Of a stretch of 64,000 nt of DNA, positions 43,246-52,700 are shown piece by piece (the stretch's first letter is position 1; the number at the start of each line of letters is the position of its first letter). The translations under genes were made by a program, and so were the position numbers. The DNA is taken from assembly GCF_012849555.1 (NCBI RefSeq), contig NZ_CP051685.1, forward strand, positions 4,278,001-4,342,000, in the 5' to 3' direction. This stretch comes from Massilia forsythiae (GTDB taxonomy: Bacteria > Pseudomonadota > Gammaproteobacteria > Burkholderiales > Burkholderiaceae_D). Below the pieces are notes generated by a model, which had not been told where the DNA came from, searched no databases, and saw only the letters and a program-made list of their open reading frames with translations.

Positions 43246-43306
43246 TCGCCGATAAGCGCGGCAGTACAGGACCGCGCGTACAAGAACCCGCTTTCCAAAC
43301 TCCTGA

Positions 43307-43753
43307 ATGGACAAAGACGATTACACTGCGCCGCCTGCACGCGCCGGCGGCGTCCCGGACGGGACACGTCCGCAGCACGGCGCGCCGCTGGTCCGGCCAT
43401 GGCTGGACCTGCGCCGCCAACTGGTGCCGCTGATCGGCGAAACCGGCTTCGTCGCCCTGTTCGGACGCAGCCTGCGCCTGCTGGCGCCGGCCCACGCCTG
43501 GCTCAGCAGCGACTCGGCGCGCAAGACCGGGGCGCTGCTGCTGGATGCGCTCGAACGCGACCTGGCCACGGTGGATGCCGCCGTGGCCGGGGTGGTGAAC
43601 GATGAATTGATGACTATTTTTACTCGCCAGCTCAGCGCCCTGATCGGCCCTGGCCTGACAGCGCGGTTGCTGGCGAATACCGTGGCCGACCCCCGGACCC
43701 AGACCCGTCCCGGCAGCGTGTTGCAACAGAATCAACAGGAGCACAAGGAATGA
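43307..43753 (+). CDS. Hypothetical protein, first gene of the KaiC-kinase operon
   Basis: A 148-residue soluble protein with no recognised domain. Residues 1-28 are polar and probably disordered; residues about 30-130 are amphipathic helices (PWLDLRRQLVPLIGETGFVALFGRSLRLLAPAHAWL; ALLLDALERDLATVDAAVAGVVNDELMTIFTRQLSALIG, in parts). The ATGA overlap with the KaiC-like gene (43750-43753) implies translational coupling and a shared job, possibly as an adaptor or input protein. I do not recognise the family. Confidence 0.7.
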   Translation: MDKDDYTAPPARAGGVPDGTRPQHGAPLVRPWLDLRRQLVPLIGETGFVALFGRSLRLLAPAHAWLSSDSARKTGALLLDALERDLATVDAAVAGVVNDELMTIFTRQLSALIGPGLTARLLANTVADPRTQTRPGSVLQQNQQEHKE

Positions 43754-45219
43754 GCGACAGAGTGGCATTGGGAAAGTTGAGCACCGGCGTGCCGGGACTC
43801 GACATTCTCCTTGGAGGCGGCCTGAGCGAGTTTTCGTTCACGCTGATCGCCGGCGCCCCCGGCAGCGGCAAGACCACGCTGGCGCACCAGATCATGTTCG
43901 CGCTCGCCACGCCCGAGCGGCGTGCGCTGTTCTTCACCGTGCTGGGCGAGCCGCCGCTGAAGATGCTGCGCTACCAGCAGCAATTCTCCTTCTTCGACAT
44001 GGACAAGGTCGGCACCAGCATCCGCTACGTCAACCTGGCCGACGACCTGCGCGCAGGCGACTTCAGCGGTGTGCTGGAGCGCATCATGCAGGAAGTCGAG
44101 GATTTCGTTCCCAGCCTGGTGTTCGTCGATTCCTTCCGCTCCGTGGTGCAGACCAGGCGCAGCGGCAACGAGGGCTTGTGGGACGTGCAGAACTTCATCC
44201 AGGAGCTGGGTTCGCGCATGGCGACCTGGCAAGCCACCACCTTCCTGATCGGCGAGTACAGCCAGAACGATTCGGAAGCGCACCCGATCATCACGGTGGC
44301 CGACGGCATCGTGGCACTGACGCACAACGAGTACCAGGAGACCGTGGTGCGCAAGATGCGCGTCATTAAAATGCGCGGCCAGCCGCACATGGTCGGCTCG
44401 CACACCATGCGCATCACCGACGACGGCATCCGCGTGTATCCGCGCCAGCTGGTCACCATGCCGGACGCCTACCTGGGCCACGACCGCGACCCGCGCCGCG
44501 TCTCCACCGGCGTGGCCGGGCTGGACGGCTTGCTGCACGGCGGCCTGCCGCAAGGGCACACGGTGCTGGTGACCGGCCCCACCGGCATCGGCAAGACGGT
44601 GCTCGGCGTGCAATTCCTGAAAGCGGGCGCGGCGGCCGGCGAGCATGGCGTGGCCGTGTATTTCGAAAAGCACACGGCGCGCCTGCACAATGCCACGCTC
44701 AACGACTTGGTCGAGGACGGCAAGATCACCATCATGGACCCGGTGTCGCTGTCCTTGTCGATCGAGGAATTCCTGGACGAACTGGTCCAGAACATCGAAC
44801 GCACCGGCGCCACCCGGGTGGTGATCGATTCCCTGTCCGAGATCGGCCTGTACCTGGCACCGGAATTCAGCAAGGACCTGCGCCTGTCGGTGTTCCGCAC
44901 CCTGTCGATGCTGGCCGCGCGCGGCATCACCACGATGGTCATGTCGGGCATCGAGGATGGCCAGCCGGGGCTGCAGTTCTCGATCGACGACCTGTGCTTC
45001 CTGGCCGACGCGGTGCTGGTCATGCGTTTCGCCGAGGTCGACGGCGACCTCGGCAAGTTCATGGCGGTGGTGAAGGTACGCAGCAGCGCCCACAGCACCG
45101 AATTGCGGCGCTACCGCATCGACACGCACGGCATCCAGATCGACGAGGGCATGATCCGCTACGACGGGGTGCTCACCGGATGGCCCAAGCCGCGCCCGCA
45201 GGCGCAGCTGGAGGATTGA
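43750..45219 (+). CDS. Double-domain KaiC-like RecA-fold ATPase
   Basis: A 489-residue protein with two KaiC domains. Walker A motifs are GAPGSGKT (35-42) and GPTGIGKT (276-283); each is preceded by the family's STGVPGLD-LLGGGL / STGVAGLDGLLHGGL, and Walker B-type strands are LVFVDSFRS and RVVIDSLSEIG. Compared from memory with clock KaiC, the position of the phosphorylated S431/T432 pair (before ITDT) falls in LCFLADA here, with no Ser/Thr pair. The catalytic glutamate pair is also altered (FTVLGEPP and VYFEKH). No kaiA or kaiB is nearby. It is therefore a signalling KaiC-like protein rather than a clock component, presumably acting with the kinase that follows 10 bases later. Confidence 0.93.
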   Translation: MSDRVALGKLSTGVPGLDILLGGGLSEFSFTLIAGAPGSGKTTLAHQIMFALATPERRALFFTVLGEPPLKMLRYQQQFSFFDMDKVGTSIRYVNLADDLRAGDFSGVLERIMQEVEDFVPSLVFVDSFRSVVQTRRSGNEGLWDVQNFIQELGSRMATWQATTFLIGEYSQNDSEAHPIITVADGIVALTHNEYQETVVRKMRVIKMRGQPHMVGSHTMRITDDGIRVYPRQLVTMPDAYLGHDRDPRRVSTGVAGLDGLLHGGLPQGHTVLVTGPTGIGKTVLGVQFLKAGAAAGEHGVAVYFEKHTARLHNATLNDLVEDGKITIMDPVSLSLSIEEFLDELVQNIERTGATRVVIDSLSEIGLYLAPEFSKDLRLSVFRTLSMLAARGITTMVMSGIEDGQPGLQFSIDDLCFLADAVLVMRFAEVDGDLGKFMAVVKVRSSAHSTELRRYRIDTHGIQIDEGMIRYDGVLTGWPKPRPQAQLED

Positions 45220-45229
45220 ACGCAAGATC

Positions 45230-46570
45230 ATGGATAGTCAGCAGGAATTTGCATTGGAGAGGGATCGCGAGAACGCTGCCTTGCGCCTTCGCGTCCGCAT
45301 GCTCGAGGACGAGCTCGTGCGTGCACGGGCAACGGCCCGCCGCCAGGACGACGAAAAGCTGGAAAACGACGCCAGCCTGGCGCAATTGCGGGAGGCCAAC
45401 GAGCACCTGATACTGGCGACCTTCAATGCCGAGAACCTGCGCGACGACGCCGAGGCCGTCAACCAGCGCCAGAACGAATTCCTGGCGATGCTGGCGCACG
45501 AGCTGCGCAACCCGCTGTCGCCGATCAGCATGGCCGCTTCGCTGCTGGGCAACGTGCCCAGCGCCAGCGTCCAGGTGGTCAACCTGACGCGGGTGATCGG
45601 ACGCCAGGTGGATCACATGGCGCGCCTGCTGGACGACCTGCTGGACGCGGCGCGCATCAGCAGCGGCAAGATCACCCTTGCGCTGGAACCGCTGCCGCTG
45701 GCGGAACTGGTGTCGCATGCGGCCGAGACCATGCAGCCGCGCATCGACGAGCGCCACCAGCACCTGCACGTCGACCTGCCGCACGAGGCCATCACGGTCG
45801 ACGGCGACCGCGTGCGCCTGACCCAGGTCTTCACCAATCTGCTGGCGAACGCCTCCAAGTACACCCAGGACGGCGGCACGCTGCGCGTGCGCGTTGCGGC
45901 CGGGGACGGCGAAACGCTGCTGGTGGTCGAGGACGACGGCATCGGCATGGCGCCCGACGTGCTGCCGCACATATTCGATCTGTTCACCCAGGGGCCGCGC
46001 TCGCTGGCGCGCTCCGAGGGCGGGCTGGGCGTCGGCCTGAACGTGGTGCGCAACCTGCTGGCGATGCACGGCGCCACGGTGCGCGCCGACAGCGACGGCC
46101 TCGGCAGCGGCAGCCGCTTCACGGTGTGCCTGCCGCTGTCGCGCCTGGCCCGGCCGGCGGCGCCGGCGCTCGGCGCCGCCGCCACGGCTGCCGGCCGCTC
46201 CCTCGACATCCTGGTGGTCGAGGACAACGTCGACGCCTGCGCGATGCTGGCCGGCGTCCTGAGCGCCGAGGGCCATTGGGTACGCTGCGTACACGACGGC
46301 AAGGCCGGCCTGGCCGCTTTCATGGAACGGCCGTGGGACGTGATCGTGTGCGACATCGGCCTGCCCGGCATGGATGGCCTGGAACTCATGCGCACGGTGC
46401 GCGCCGCGCCCGCCGGCGCGGTGCCGTTCGCGATCGCGCTGTCCGGCTACGGCCAGGACGACGACCGTGCGCGCGGCCTGGCGGCCGGCTTCGACCGCTA
46501 CCTGGTCAAGCCGGCCGGCGTGGCCGAGCTGCGCGCGCTGATCGCGGCGCTGCCGGCGCGCGCCGCCTGA
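45230..46570 (+). CDS. Hybrid sensor histidine kinase with C-terminal receiver
   Basis: A 446-residue cytoplasmic kinase without membrane helices. An N-terminal coiled coil (residues 1-80) leads to the HisKA domain with phospho-histidine H90 in LAHELRNPLSP, an HATPase domain (N-box QVFTNLLANASKYT, G1 VEDDGIGM, G2 GGLGVGLNVV) and a receiver domain with phospho-acceptor D375 in VIVCDIGLPGMDG. No DNA-binding output is attached, so phosphate must pass to another protein. Co-transcribed with the KaiC-like ATPase, which is the likely input through the coiled coil. Confidence 0.94.
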   Translation: MDSQQEFALERDRENAALRLRVRMLEDELVRARATARRQDDEKLENDASLAQLREANEHLILATFNAENLRDDAEAVNQRQNEFLAMLAHELRNPLSPISMAASLLGNVPSASVQVVNLTRVIGRQVDHMARLLDDLLDAARISSGKITLALEPLPLAELVSHAAETMQPRIDERHQHLHVDLPHEAITVDGDRVRLTQVFTNLLANASKYTQDGGTLRVRVAAGDGETLLVVEDDGIGMAPDVLPHIFDLFTQGPRSLARSEGGLGVGLNVVRNLLAMHGATVRADSDGLGSGSRFTVCLPLSRLARPAAPALGAAATAAGRSLDILVVEDNVDACAMLAGVLSAEGHWVRCVHDGKAGLAAFMERPWDVIVCDIGLPGMDGLELMRTVRAAPAGAVPFAIALSGYGQDDDRARGLAAGFDRYLVKPAGVAELRALIAALPARAA

Positions 46571-46622
46571 AGCACGCGTCTGCTATGGTGGTCGCAAGAC
46601 CACTTTTTCGGAAAGAACCGCG

Positions 46623-46883
46623 ATGAACTTCAGCCTTCACTTCCTCGAACACGACGTGTCCATCGCCGAGGACACCTGGACCGCACTGGCGACGACCGGC
46701 AGCGACATCTCGCTCGAGAACGTGCGCGCCACCGTCGCCGCCGTGCTGGAACGCGGCGGCGCCTTCACGGTGGAAGACAGCAACGGGCAAGTCGTGCGGC
46801 GCATCGAGAGCGCCGCCGACTTCGAAGGCTACATGCAGGACGTCGCCATGCAGCGCCAGCAGTTCCAGCAGACCCAGGCCTGA
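46623..46883 (+). CDS. Small hypothetical protein
   Basis: An 86-residue protein (MNFSLHFLEHDVSIAEDTWTAL at the start, shortened) with mixed alpha/beta character and a Gln-rich tail. It lies 52 bases after the hybrid kinase in the same direction and ends just before the convergent aminotransferase. No family recognised; codon use is typical of the genome, which supports a real gene. Confidence 0.6.
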   Translation: MNFSLHFLEHDVSIAEDTWTALATTGSDISLENVRATVAAVLERGGAFTVEDSNGQVVRRIESAADFEGYMQDVAMQRQQFQQTQA

Positions 46884-46896
46884 GGCCCGGCCGGCG

Positions 46897-48144
46897 TCAG
46901 CCCTGCAGCATCGTCCGCAGGCGCGCCACCGCCTGCTCGATGCGTTCGTACTTGGCCGCATACGAAAAACGCACGTGGCGCGCGGGCGCGGCGAAGCCGA
47001 AGTCGTCGCCCGGCACGATCGCCACGTGCGCCTCCTGCAGCGCCGCCATGCCGAAGGCCGTGCTGTCGCCCGCCAGCGGGTGGTCCAAGGCGCCGATGTC
47101 GGCATACACGTAGAACGCGCCGTCCGGCAGCACCGGCACCTGGAAGCCGAGCGCGCGCAGCGCCGGCACCAGGAAGTCGCGGCGGCGCTGGAATTCGCGC
47201 CGTCGTTCCTCGTAGATGGCGATCGCTTCCGGGGCGAAGCAGGCCAGCGCCGCATGCTGGGCGATGGTCGGCGCGCAGATGAACAGGTTCTGCGCCAGCT
47301 TTTCGATGACCGGCACCAGCGCGTCCGGCACCACCAGCCAGCCCAGGCGCCAGCCGGTCATGCCGAAGTATTTCGAGAAGCTGTTGACGGTGATGACGTC
47401 GTTCGACAGCGCCAGCGCGCTGGTCGGGCGCGTGCCCAGGTCGCTTCCGATCGCGTCGCCGTACGACAGGCCCTGGTAGATCTCGTCGACCACGGCGAAG
47501 CCGCCGCGTGCGTGCACCGCGGCCAGCAGGTCGGCGGTCTGCAGCGCCGTCATCGACGTGCCGGTCGGATTCGACGGCGAAGCCACGATCACGCCGCGCG
47601 TGTGCGCGCTCCAGTGCGACGCGACCTGGGCGGCGGTCAGCTGGTAGCGCTCGGCCGGGCCGGACGGCAGCAGCACCGGCTTGCCGCCGAAGGCGCTGAC
47701 GAAGTGGCGGTTGCACGGATAGCACGGGTCCGGCATCAGGACTTCGTCGCCCTCGGCCACCAGCGCGGCGCAGGCCAGCAGCAGCCCGGCCGAGGCGCCG
47801 GCGGTGATCACGATGCGGCGCGGGTCGATGTCCAGGCCGTGGGCCGCGGCGTAATGCCCGGAAATGGCGTCGCGCAGGGCCGGCAGGCCGAGCGACTCCG
47901 TGTACTGGGTGCTGCCTTTTTGAATCGCCGCCATCGCCGCGGCGGCCACGATGTCGGGCGCCGTGAAATCGGGTTCGCCGACGCTCATGCTGATGACGTC
48001 GATGCCGGAGCGGGTCATGGCAGCGGCGGCCTTGACCATTTCCATGACGCGGAAGGGTTCGATGGCGTCGACGCGGGCGGCGACCTGCAGGGCGCGCGCG
48101 GAGGGGACGGAAGCGCCGGGGGCGTGGTGCTGGTGGTCTTGCAT
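46897..48144 (-). CDS. Class I/II PLP-dependent aminotransferase
   Basis: A 415-residue fold-type I aminotransferase of the AspC/AlaA-like group. The PLP lysine is K258 in NSFSKYFGMTGWRLGW. Other family marks are ISMSVGEPDF, PSNPTGT, AVVDEIYQGLSYG and the substrate-arginine region HVRFSYAA. The substrate cannot be fixed from the sequence; aspartate, alanine or aromatic amino acids are possible. The first 20 residues are His/Pro/Ala-rich and variable, so a slightly later start is possible. Confidence 0.93.
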   Translation of the reverse strand: MQDHQHHAPGASVPSARALQVAARVDAIEPFRVMEMVKAAAAMTRSGIDVISMSVGEPDFTAPDIVAAAAMAAIQKGSTQYTESLGLPALRDAISGHYAAAHGLDIDPRRIVITAGASAGLLLACAALVAEGDEVLMPDPCYPCNRHFVSAFGGKPVLLPSGPAERYQLTAAQVASHWSAHTRGVIVASPSNPTGTSMTALQTADLLAAVHARGGFAVVDEIYQGLSYGDAIGSDLGTRPTSALALSNDVITVNSFSKYFGMTGWRLGWLVVPDALVPVIEKLAQNLFICAPTIAQHAALACFAPEAIAIYEERRREFQRRRDFLVPALRALGFQVPVLPDGAFYVYADIGALDHPLAGDSTAFGMAALQEAHVAIVPGDDFGFAAPARHVRFSYAAKYERIEQAVARLRTMLQG

Positions 48145-48341
48145 GGTGGCGGATGCGGCGGCAAAGGGGGAAAGACGCCATCCTAGCGCATCCGACGCAT
48201 TTGGTGCGGCGCATCATTGGTTTGATCTCGATCAATGTCGTGCAAACTCATCCCGCTAAGGTTGTCCAGTCCGGTTGACACCGGCACCGCTCATGACGAG
48301 CAGATCTGCAATTTCTTCCATTGGACAAGCGAGGATTCAGC

Positions 48342-49436
48342 ATGAGCAAGATGGCCTTGATTCTGCAAGGGGGCGGCGCGCTGGGCGCCTACGAGTATGG
48401 GGTGGTGACCAAGCTGGTCGAGATGGGCTGGGAGCCGGTGGCGGTGACCGGCGTCTCGATCGGCGCGGTGAACGCGGCGGCCATCGCCGGCGCGAGAGGC
48501 GGCGACATCGTCGCCAGCCTGGATGCGATCTGGAACGAGATCACGCTGCGCACGCTGCCGTTCTGGCCGGCCAGCATGCAGGGCAATTTGTCATTGATGG
48601 GAAATCCCAACTTCTGGCGCTCGCGCACGGATTACCTGCAGATGGCGAGCTGGAACAGCCTGTGCGACACGGCGCCGATGGTCGCCACGCTGCAAAAGCA
48701 CCTGGACTTCGAGCAGATGAACGACAGCGGGCACATGCGCCTGGCGGTGACCGCCACCAGCCTGCAGAGCGGCGGGCCGACCACGTTTTCCAACTACCTG
48801 GCGCCGGACGCCCACCGCGACTCCGGCAGCCTGCAGGCAATGCAGCAGCGTTTGACGCCGGCGCACGTGATGGCCAGCGGCGCGCTGCCGCCCGGCTTTC
48901 CGCCCGTGGTGATCGACGACCAAGCCTACTGGGACGGCGGTCTGTTCAGCAACACGCCGATCGACGCGCTGCTGAACATGCTGCGGCCGGACGAGATCGA
49001 CGGCCTGCCGATCTTCACCATCGACCTGTTCACCACGCGCAACCTGCCGCTGCCGAAGAACCTGATGGACGTGCAGACCCGGGCGCTGGCGATGCAGTAC
49101 GAAAACCGCTTCTGGGCGGAATACGGCGGCGAAGCCGGACCGGAAGGGTTCACGCAGATGCTGGAAATCCTCGAGCGCGAGCTGCCGGCCGACAGCATGC
49201 TGCGCCAGGACCGCGCCGACCAGCCGCACAACACGGCCGGCGCGGCCTGGAACTGGCTGCAGCGGCTCAGAGCGCTGAAAAACATCCGGGTGATCGAAGG
49301 GGCGCCGGCGGCGCCTGGCGGCGACCACGATTTCTCGGAATACGCGGTGAAGGCGGCGTGGGAAGCCGGCCGGGCGGCGGCGTCGCGCCACGCGCCGTCG
49401 CAGATGCAGGCGGGACGCTTGCGGGCGGTGGCTTGA
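48342..49436 (+). CDS. Patatin-like phospholipase
   Basis: A 364-residue lipid acyl hydrolase. The oxyanion loop is GGGALGAYEYG (from G10), the nucleophile is S39 in GVSIG and the partner is D198 in YWDGGLFSNTP, completing the Ser-Asp dyad. The C-terminal third carries the extra domain of the DUF3734 type. The ATG at 48342, with GAGGA upstream, is chosen over one at 48321. No signal peptide, so it acts in the cytoplasm or at the inner membrane. It stands alone between the aminotransferase and a repeat cluster. Confidence 0.92.
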   Translation: MSKMALILQGGGALGAYEYGVVTKLVEMGWEPVAVTGVSIGAVNAAAIAGARGGDIVASLDAIWNEITLRTLPFWPASMQGNLSLMGNPNFWRSRTDYLQMASWNSLCDTAPMVATLQKHLDFEQMNDSGHMRLAVTATSLQSGGPTTFSNYLAPDAHRDSGSLQAMQQRLTPAHVMASGALPPGFPPVVIDDQAYWDGGLFSNTPIDALLNMLRPDEIDGLPIFTIDLFTTRNLPLPKNLMDVQTRALAMQYENRFWAEYGGEAGPEGFTQMLEILERELPADSMLRQDRADQPHNTAGAAWNWLQRLRALKNIRVIEGAPAAPGGDHDFSEYAVKAAWEAGRAAASRHAPSQMQAGRLRAVA

Positions 49437-49485
49437 ACGCTGGCAGTAGGCTCGCTCATGTAAAAGTGCTTCTCCGCCAGGAGCG

Positions 49486-49798
49486 CGTCGTTCCAGGCAC
49501 TGCCTGAAACGACTCCCCGCGAAGGTGCACTGCTGTCCAAGATAAGCGTTATCTCTGCTTTAACCCATAGCTCGTCGTCCCCGCGCAGGCGGGGACCCAT
49601 ACTGAGCAACAGAATTTATTACCATTGAGGCAACTGGAACATTTCAGAAATAACAACTGTGGATGCTCAGCATGGGGTGAAGAATGCCAGTGGCATTCTT
49701 CACCCTTCGCGGGGAGTCGTTTCAGGCAGTGCCTGGAACGACGGTTTTTAGGCCAGCAATACTGTCTTGGACAGCAGTGCGCCTGCGCGGGGACGACG
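49486..49798. repeat. Dense cluster of nested palindromic repeats
   Basis: A 39-base arm at 49486-49524 has an exact inverted copy at 49705-49743 (inner palindrome CAGGCACTGCCTG). A second exact inverted pair of 16 bases is GCACTGCTGTCCAAGA (49527-49542) and its complement (49765-49780). Between them are one 28-mer of the CCCCGCGCAGGCGGGG family (49573-49600) and a perfect 12-bp hairpin GTGAAGAATGCC-AGT-GGCATTCTTCAC (49677-49703). It separates the convergent patatin and GGDEF-EAL genes; no coding capacity is seen. Confidence 0.85.
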
Positions 49799-49801
49799 TT
49801 G

Positions 49802-52684
49802 CTACGCCGCCAGCGGCTGCTCCCCCAGCAGCAGCGCGGTGCAGGCCGCCGCCGGCAGCGGGCGGCTGAAGTAATAGCCCTGGATTTCGTTGCAGTTGTA
49901 CTTTTCCAGCTCGCGCAGCTGGGCGATGTCCTCGACGCCCTCGGCCACCACCTTCAGGTTCAGGCTGTGCGCCAGGCGGATCACGGCCATGGTGATGGCG
50001 GCGTCGTCACTGTCGTGCGGCAGGTCGCGCACGAAGGTGCGGTCGATCTTGAGGGCGTCCAGCGGGAAGCGCTTCAGGTAGGCCAGGCTCGAATAGCCGG
50101 TGCCGAAGTCGTCGACCGACAGGCGCATGCCGAGCGCCTTGATGCGTTCCAGGATCTCGACCGCGGCTTCCGGATTACTCATCAGCATCGATTCGGTCAG
50201 CTCGAATTCGAGCAGCGCCGGCGCCACACCGGCGGCGTGGACGATGCGCTCGATGGTGCCGGCCAGGTCGTCCTGCTCCAGCTGGCGCGCCGACAGGTTG
50301 ATCGCCACCCGCGGCAGCGGCAGGCCCTGCGCTTCCCATTCCTTGAGCTGGCGGCAGACTTCGCCGATCACCCATTCGCCCACCGCGGTGATCAGGCCGG
50401 TGTCTTCCAGGATCGCGATGAATTCCAGCGGCGGCACCAGGCCGCGCTGCGGGTGCTGCCAGCGCAGCAGCGCCTCGAAGCCGCTGACGCTGCCGCTGGC
50501 CAGGTCGAGCTTGGGCTGGTAGTGCAGCAGGAACTCGCGCCGTTCCAGCGCCTGGCGCAGCTGCGCTTCCAGCTGCAGGCGGCGGGCCGCGCCTTCGTGC
50601 ATGGCGGCGGCGTAGAACTGGTAGTTGTTGCGGCCGTTGTTCTTGGCTTCGTACATGGCCGTGTCGGCGCTCTTGAGCAGCAGCTCGGCATCGGCGCCGT
50701 CTTCCGGGAAGCTGGCGATGCCGACGCTGGCCGAGACGAAAAGTTGCTGGCCCTGCAGGTAGAACGGCTGGGCCAGCGCCTCGATCACGCTGCCGGCCAG
50801 CGCCGCGGCGGCGTCGTTGCCGGCCAGGCGCGGCAGCACCAGCGCGAATTCGTCGCCGCCCAGGCGCGCCACCAGCGCGCCGTCGCGCGCGCAGGCGCGC
50901 AGGCGCTTGGCGGCCAGCACCAGCAACTGGTCGCCGACGCCGTGGCCGAGCATGTCGTTGACGTTCTTGAAGCGGTCCAGGTCGATGAACATCACGCCGG
51001 CGCGGTGTCCCTGACGCCCGGCCTCGCCGATCGCCTGCTCCAGCGACAGCGCCAGGTGGCGCCGGTTGGGCAGGTCGGTCAGCGCATCGTACTGGGCCAG
51101 GTAGGTCAGGCGGTTCTTGGCGTCGTGGCGCTCGACCGCGGTGGCCAGGATGTTGGCGATGGTGCGCAGGAAGTTGAGGTCGTCGGCACCGAAGCGGCGC
51201 GCCCCGTCGCTGTAGGCGCCGATGAAGCCGATCGGATTGTCGGCGCAGATGATGCAGGCATCCACGCCGCTGTGCAGTCCATGCAGGTCGGCCAGCGGCG
51301 CCAGCCACGGGCGCAACGGGGTTTCCTGGGGCTGCGGCTGCAACGGTCCGCCCGGGAAGGCCAGGCGGAATCCCTGCGCCGCCGTCAAGTGGCCGGCGCC
51401 GGCGCGCAGCGTCACGTGGTATTGCTCGTTGGCGCCGCCCGCTTCGAACGTCGCGGCGCAGGAGGCGCCCAGGCCGCGCATGGCGACGTCGGCGGCGTCG
51501 GCGAACAAGTCCTCGATGCCGTCGGCGCCCAGCGCCTTGCGGCCGAATTCCGCGATCAGGGTCTGGCGCGCGGCGTTTTCCACGATCGCGCGCTCGAACT
51601 CCTTGCGCTCGGAAATGTCGATGTCGATGCAGATGTAGCGCTCCACCACGCCGGCGGCGTCGAACATCGGCACGACGGTGCGGTGCCACTGGCGCACGCC
51701 GTTGCGGCCCGCGACCACCACTTCGCCGTTCCACACCTGGCGGCTTGGCCGCCAGGCGTCGATGCCGGCCGCCTGGCCGACCTCGGCCAGCGGCCGTCCC
51801 ACCACCTCGGCGCGGGCGAAGCCGCTGTTGGCGACGAACAGCTCGTTGACCTCGACGACGCGGCCCTCGGCGTCGAGCTCGCAGACGATCGCGGCCTGGT
51901 CCATCGCGCTCTTGTGCTGCATGAGTGAATTCATCAGCGAATCGATGCGCTGGCCGAACTGCACGCGCATGCTGGCGGCGCTGCGGTTGACCGCCTGGAT
52001 CGCTTCCTGGATCTCGATCGGGGCGTCGTCGTTGAGGGCGGCCTCCGCCGTGACCACGCCGGCGGCGACGTCGTGCTCGTACGAGCGCAGGCCGCCCAGG
52101 TTGTCGAGCCAGCGCCGCAGCAGGGTGCGCATCACCACCAGGCTGAGCGCGAACACGATGCCGGTCACCAGCGCGGTTTCCACCAGCAGCACCCACATCT
52201 GGGCGGCCAGCTTGCGCTCGTCGAAGGACAGGCGCACCACCCCGTAGTCCTTGCCGCCGACGTTGGCGACCCGGTTGACGTCGTACAGCTTGGCGGCGAT
52301 CAGGCCGGTCAGCCATTGCGGCGCCAGGCCCTGCGTGACCTGCGGCGCGCGCAGGCGGATCACGCCGCCGGACACGTCGAGGAACTCGGCGCTCTTGAAG
52401 GGCGACTGCAGCAGCATCTTGTTGAGGGTGCGCTGCACGGTGTCGTAGTCGCCGATCACCGCGCTGTCCTCGATGGTCTGGGCGGCCACCTCGACCAGGG
52501 TCAGGGCGTTGTCCTGGGTTTCCTCGATGTGCTGGATGAACTGGTAGCGGTAGAACATGCCGAGGCCGGTGCCGAGGAAGATCAGCATGGTCAGCGTGAA
52601 CAGGCCGAACACCCGCCCCATCAGGGAGCGCGGCAGGAAGGATCGCAGCAGCGCGCGCACGGGCGTGCCGGGGACGGTGGTCAT
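49802..52684 (-). CDS. Membrane GGDEF-EAL cyclic-di-GMP enzyme with PAS domain
   Basis: A 960-residue inner-membrane protein. Helices at about residues 18-40 and 165-188 flank a periplasmic sensor; then come a helical linker, a PAS domain (about 265-385), a GAF-like domain (about 395-530), a GGDEF domain with intact RLGGDEF (609-613) and an EAL domain with EALLRW (737-739), plus ELTESMLM and DDFGTGYSSLAYLKRFPLDALKID. Both cyclase and phosphodiesterase motifs look intact. The ATG at 52684 (MTTVPGTPVRALL) is 16 bases behind the PhnD-like gene, so the binding protein probably feeds the sensor. Confidence 0.93.
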   Translation of the reverse strand: MTTVPGTPVRALLRSFLPRSLMGRVFGLFTLTMLIFLGTGLGMFYRYQFIQHIEETQDNALTLVEVAAQTIEDSAVIGDYDTVQRTLNKMLLQSPFKSAEFLDVSGGVIRLRAPQVTQGLAPQWLTGLIAAKLYDVNRVANVGGKDYGVVRLSFDERKLAAQMWVLLVETALVTGIVFALSLVVMRTLLRRWLDNLGGLRSYEHDVAAGVVTAEAALNDDAPIEIQEAIQAVNRSAASMRVQFGQRIDSLMNSLMQHKSAMDQAAIVCELDAEGRVVEVNELFVANSGFARAEVVGRPLAEVGQAAGIDAWRPSRQVWNGEVVVAGRNGVRQWHRTVVPMFDAAGVVERYICIDIDISERKEFERAIVENAARQTLIAEFGRKALGADGIEDLFADAADVAMRGLGASCAATFEAGGANEQYHVTLRAGAGHLTAAQGFRLAFPGGPLQPQPQETPLRPWLAPLADLHGLHSGVDACIICADNPIGFIGAYSDGARRFGADDLNFLRTIANILATAVERHDAKNRLTYLAQYDALTDLPNRRHLALSLEQAIGEAGRQGHRAGVMFIDLDRFKNVNDMLGHGVGDQLLVLAAKRLRACARDGALVARLGGDEFALVLPRLAGNDAAAALAGSVIEALAQPFYLQGQQLFVSASVGIASFPEDGADAELLLKSADTAMYEAKNNGRNNYQFYAAAMHEGAARRLQLEAQLRQALERREFLLHYQPKLDLASGSVSGFEALLRWQHPQRGLVPPLEFIAILEDTGLITAVGEWVIGEVCRQLKEWEAQGLPLPRVAINLSARQLEQDDLAGTIERIVHAAGVAPALLEFELTESMLMSNPEAAVEILERIKALGMRLSVDDFGTGYSSLAYLKRFPLDALKIDRTFVRDLPHDSDDAAITMAVIRLAHSLNLKVVAEGVEDIAQLRELEKYNCNEIQGYYFSRPLPAAACTALLLGEQPLAA

Positions 52685-52700
52685 GGTCGGTTCGGCGGGG

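Noticed and set aside
43750..45219. Calling the KaiC-like gene a circadian clock gene.
   Set aside because: The phosphosite and glutamate pair seem altered and kaiA/kaiB are absent, so a clock role is not supported.
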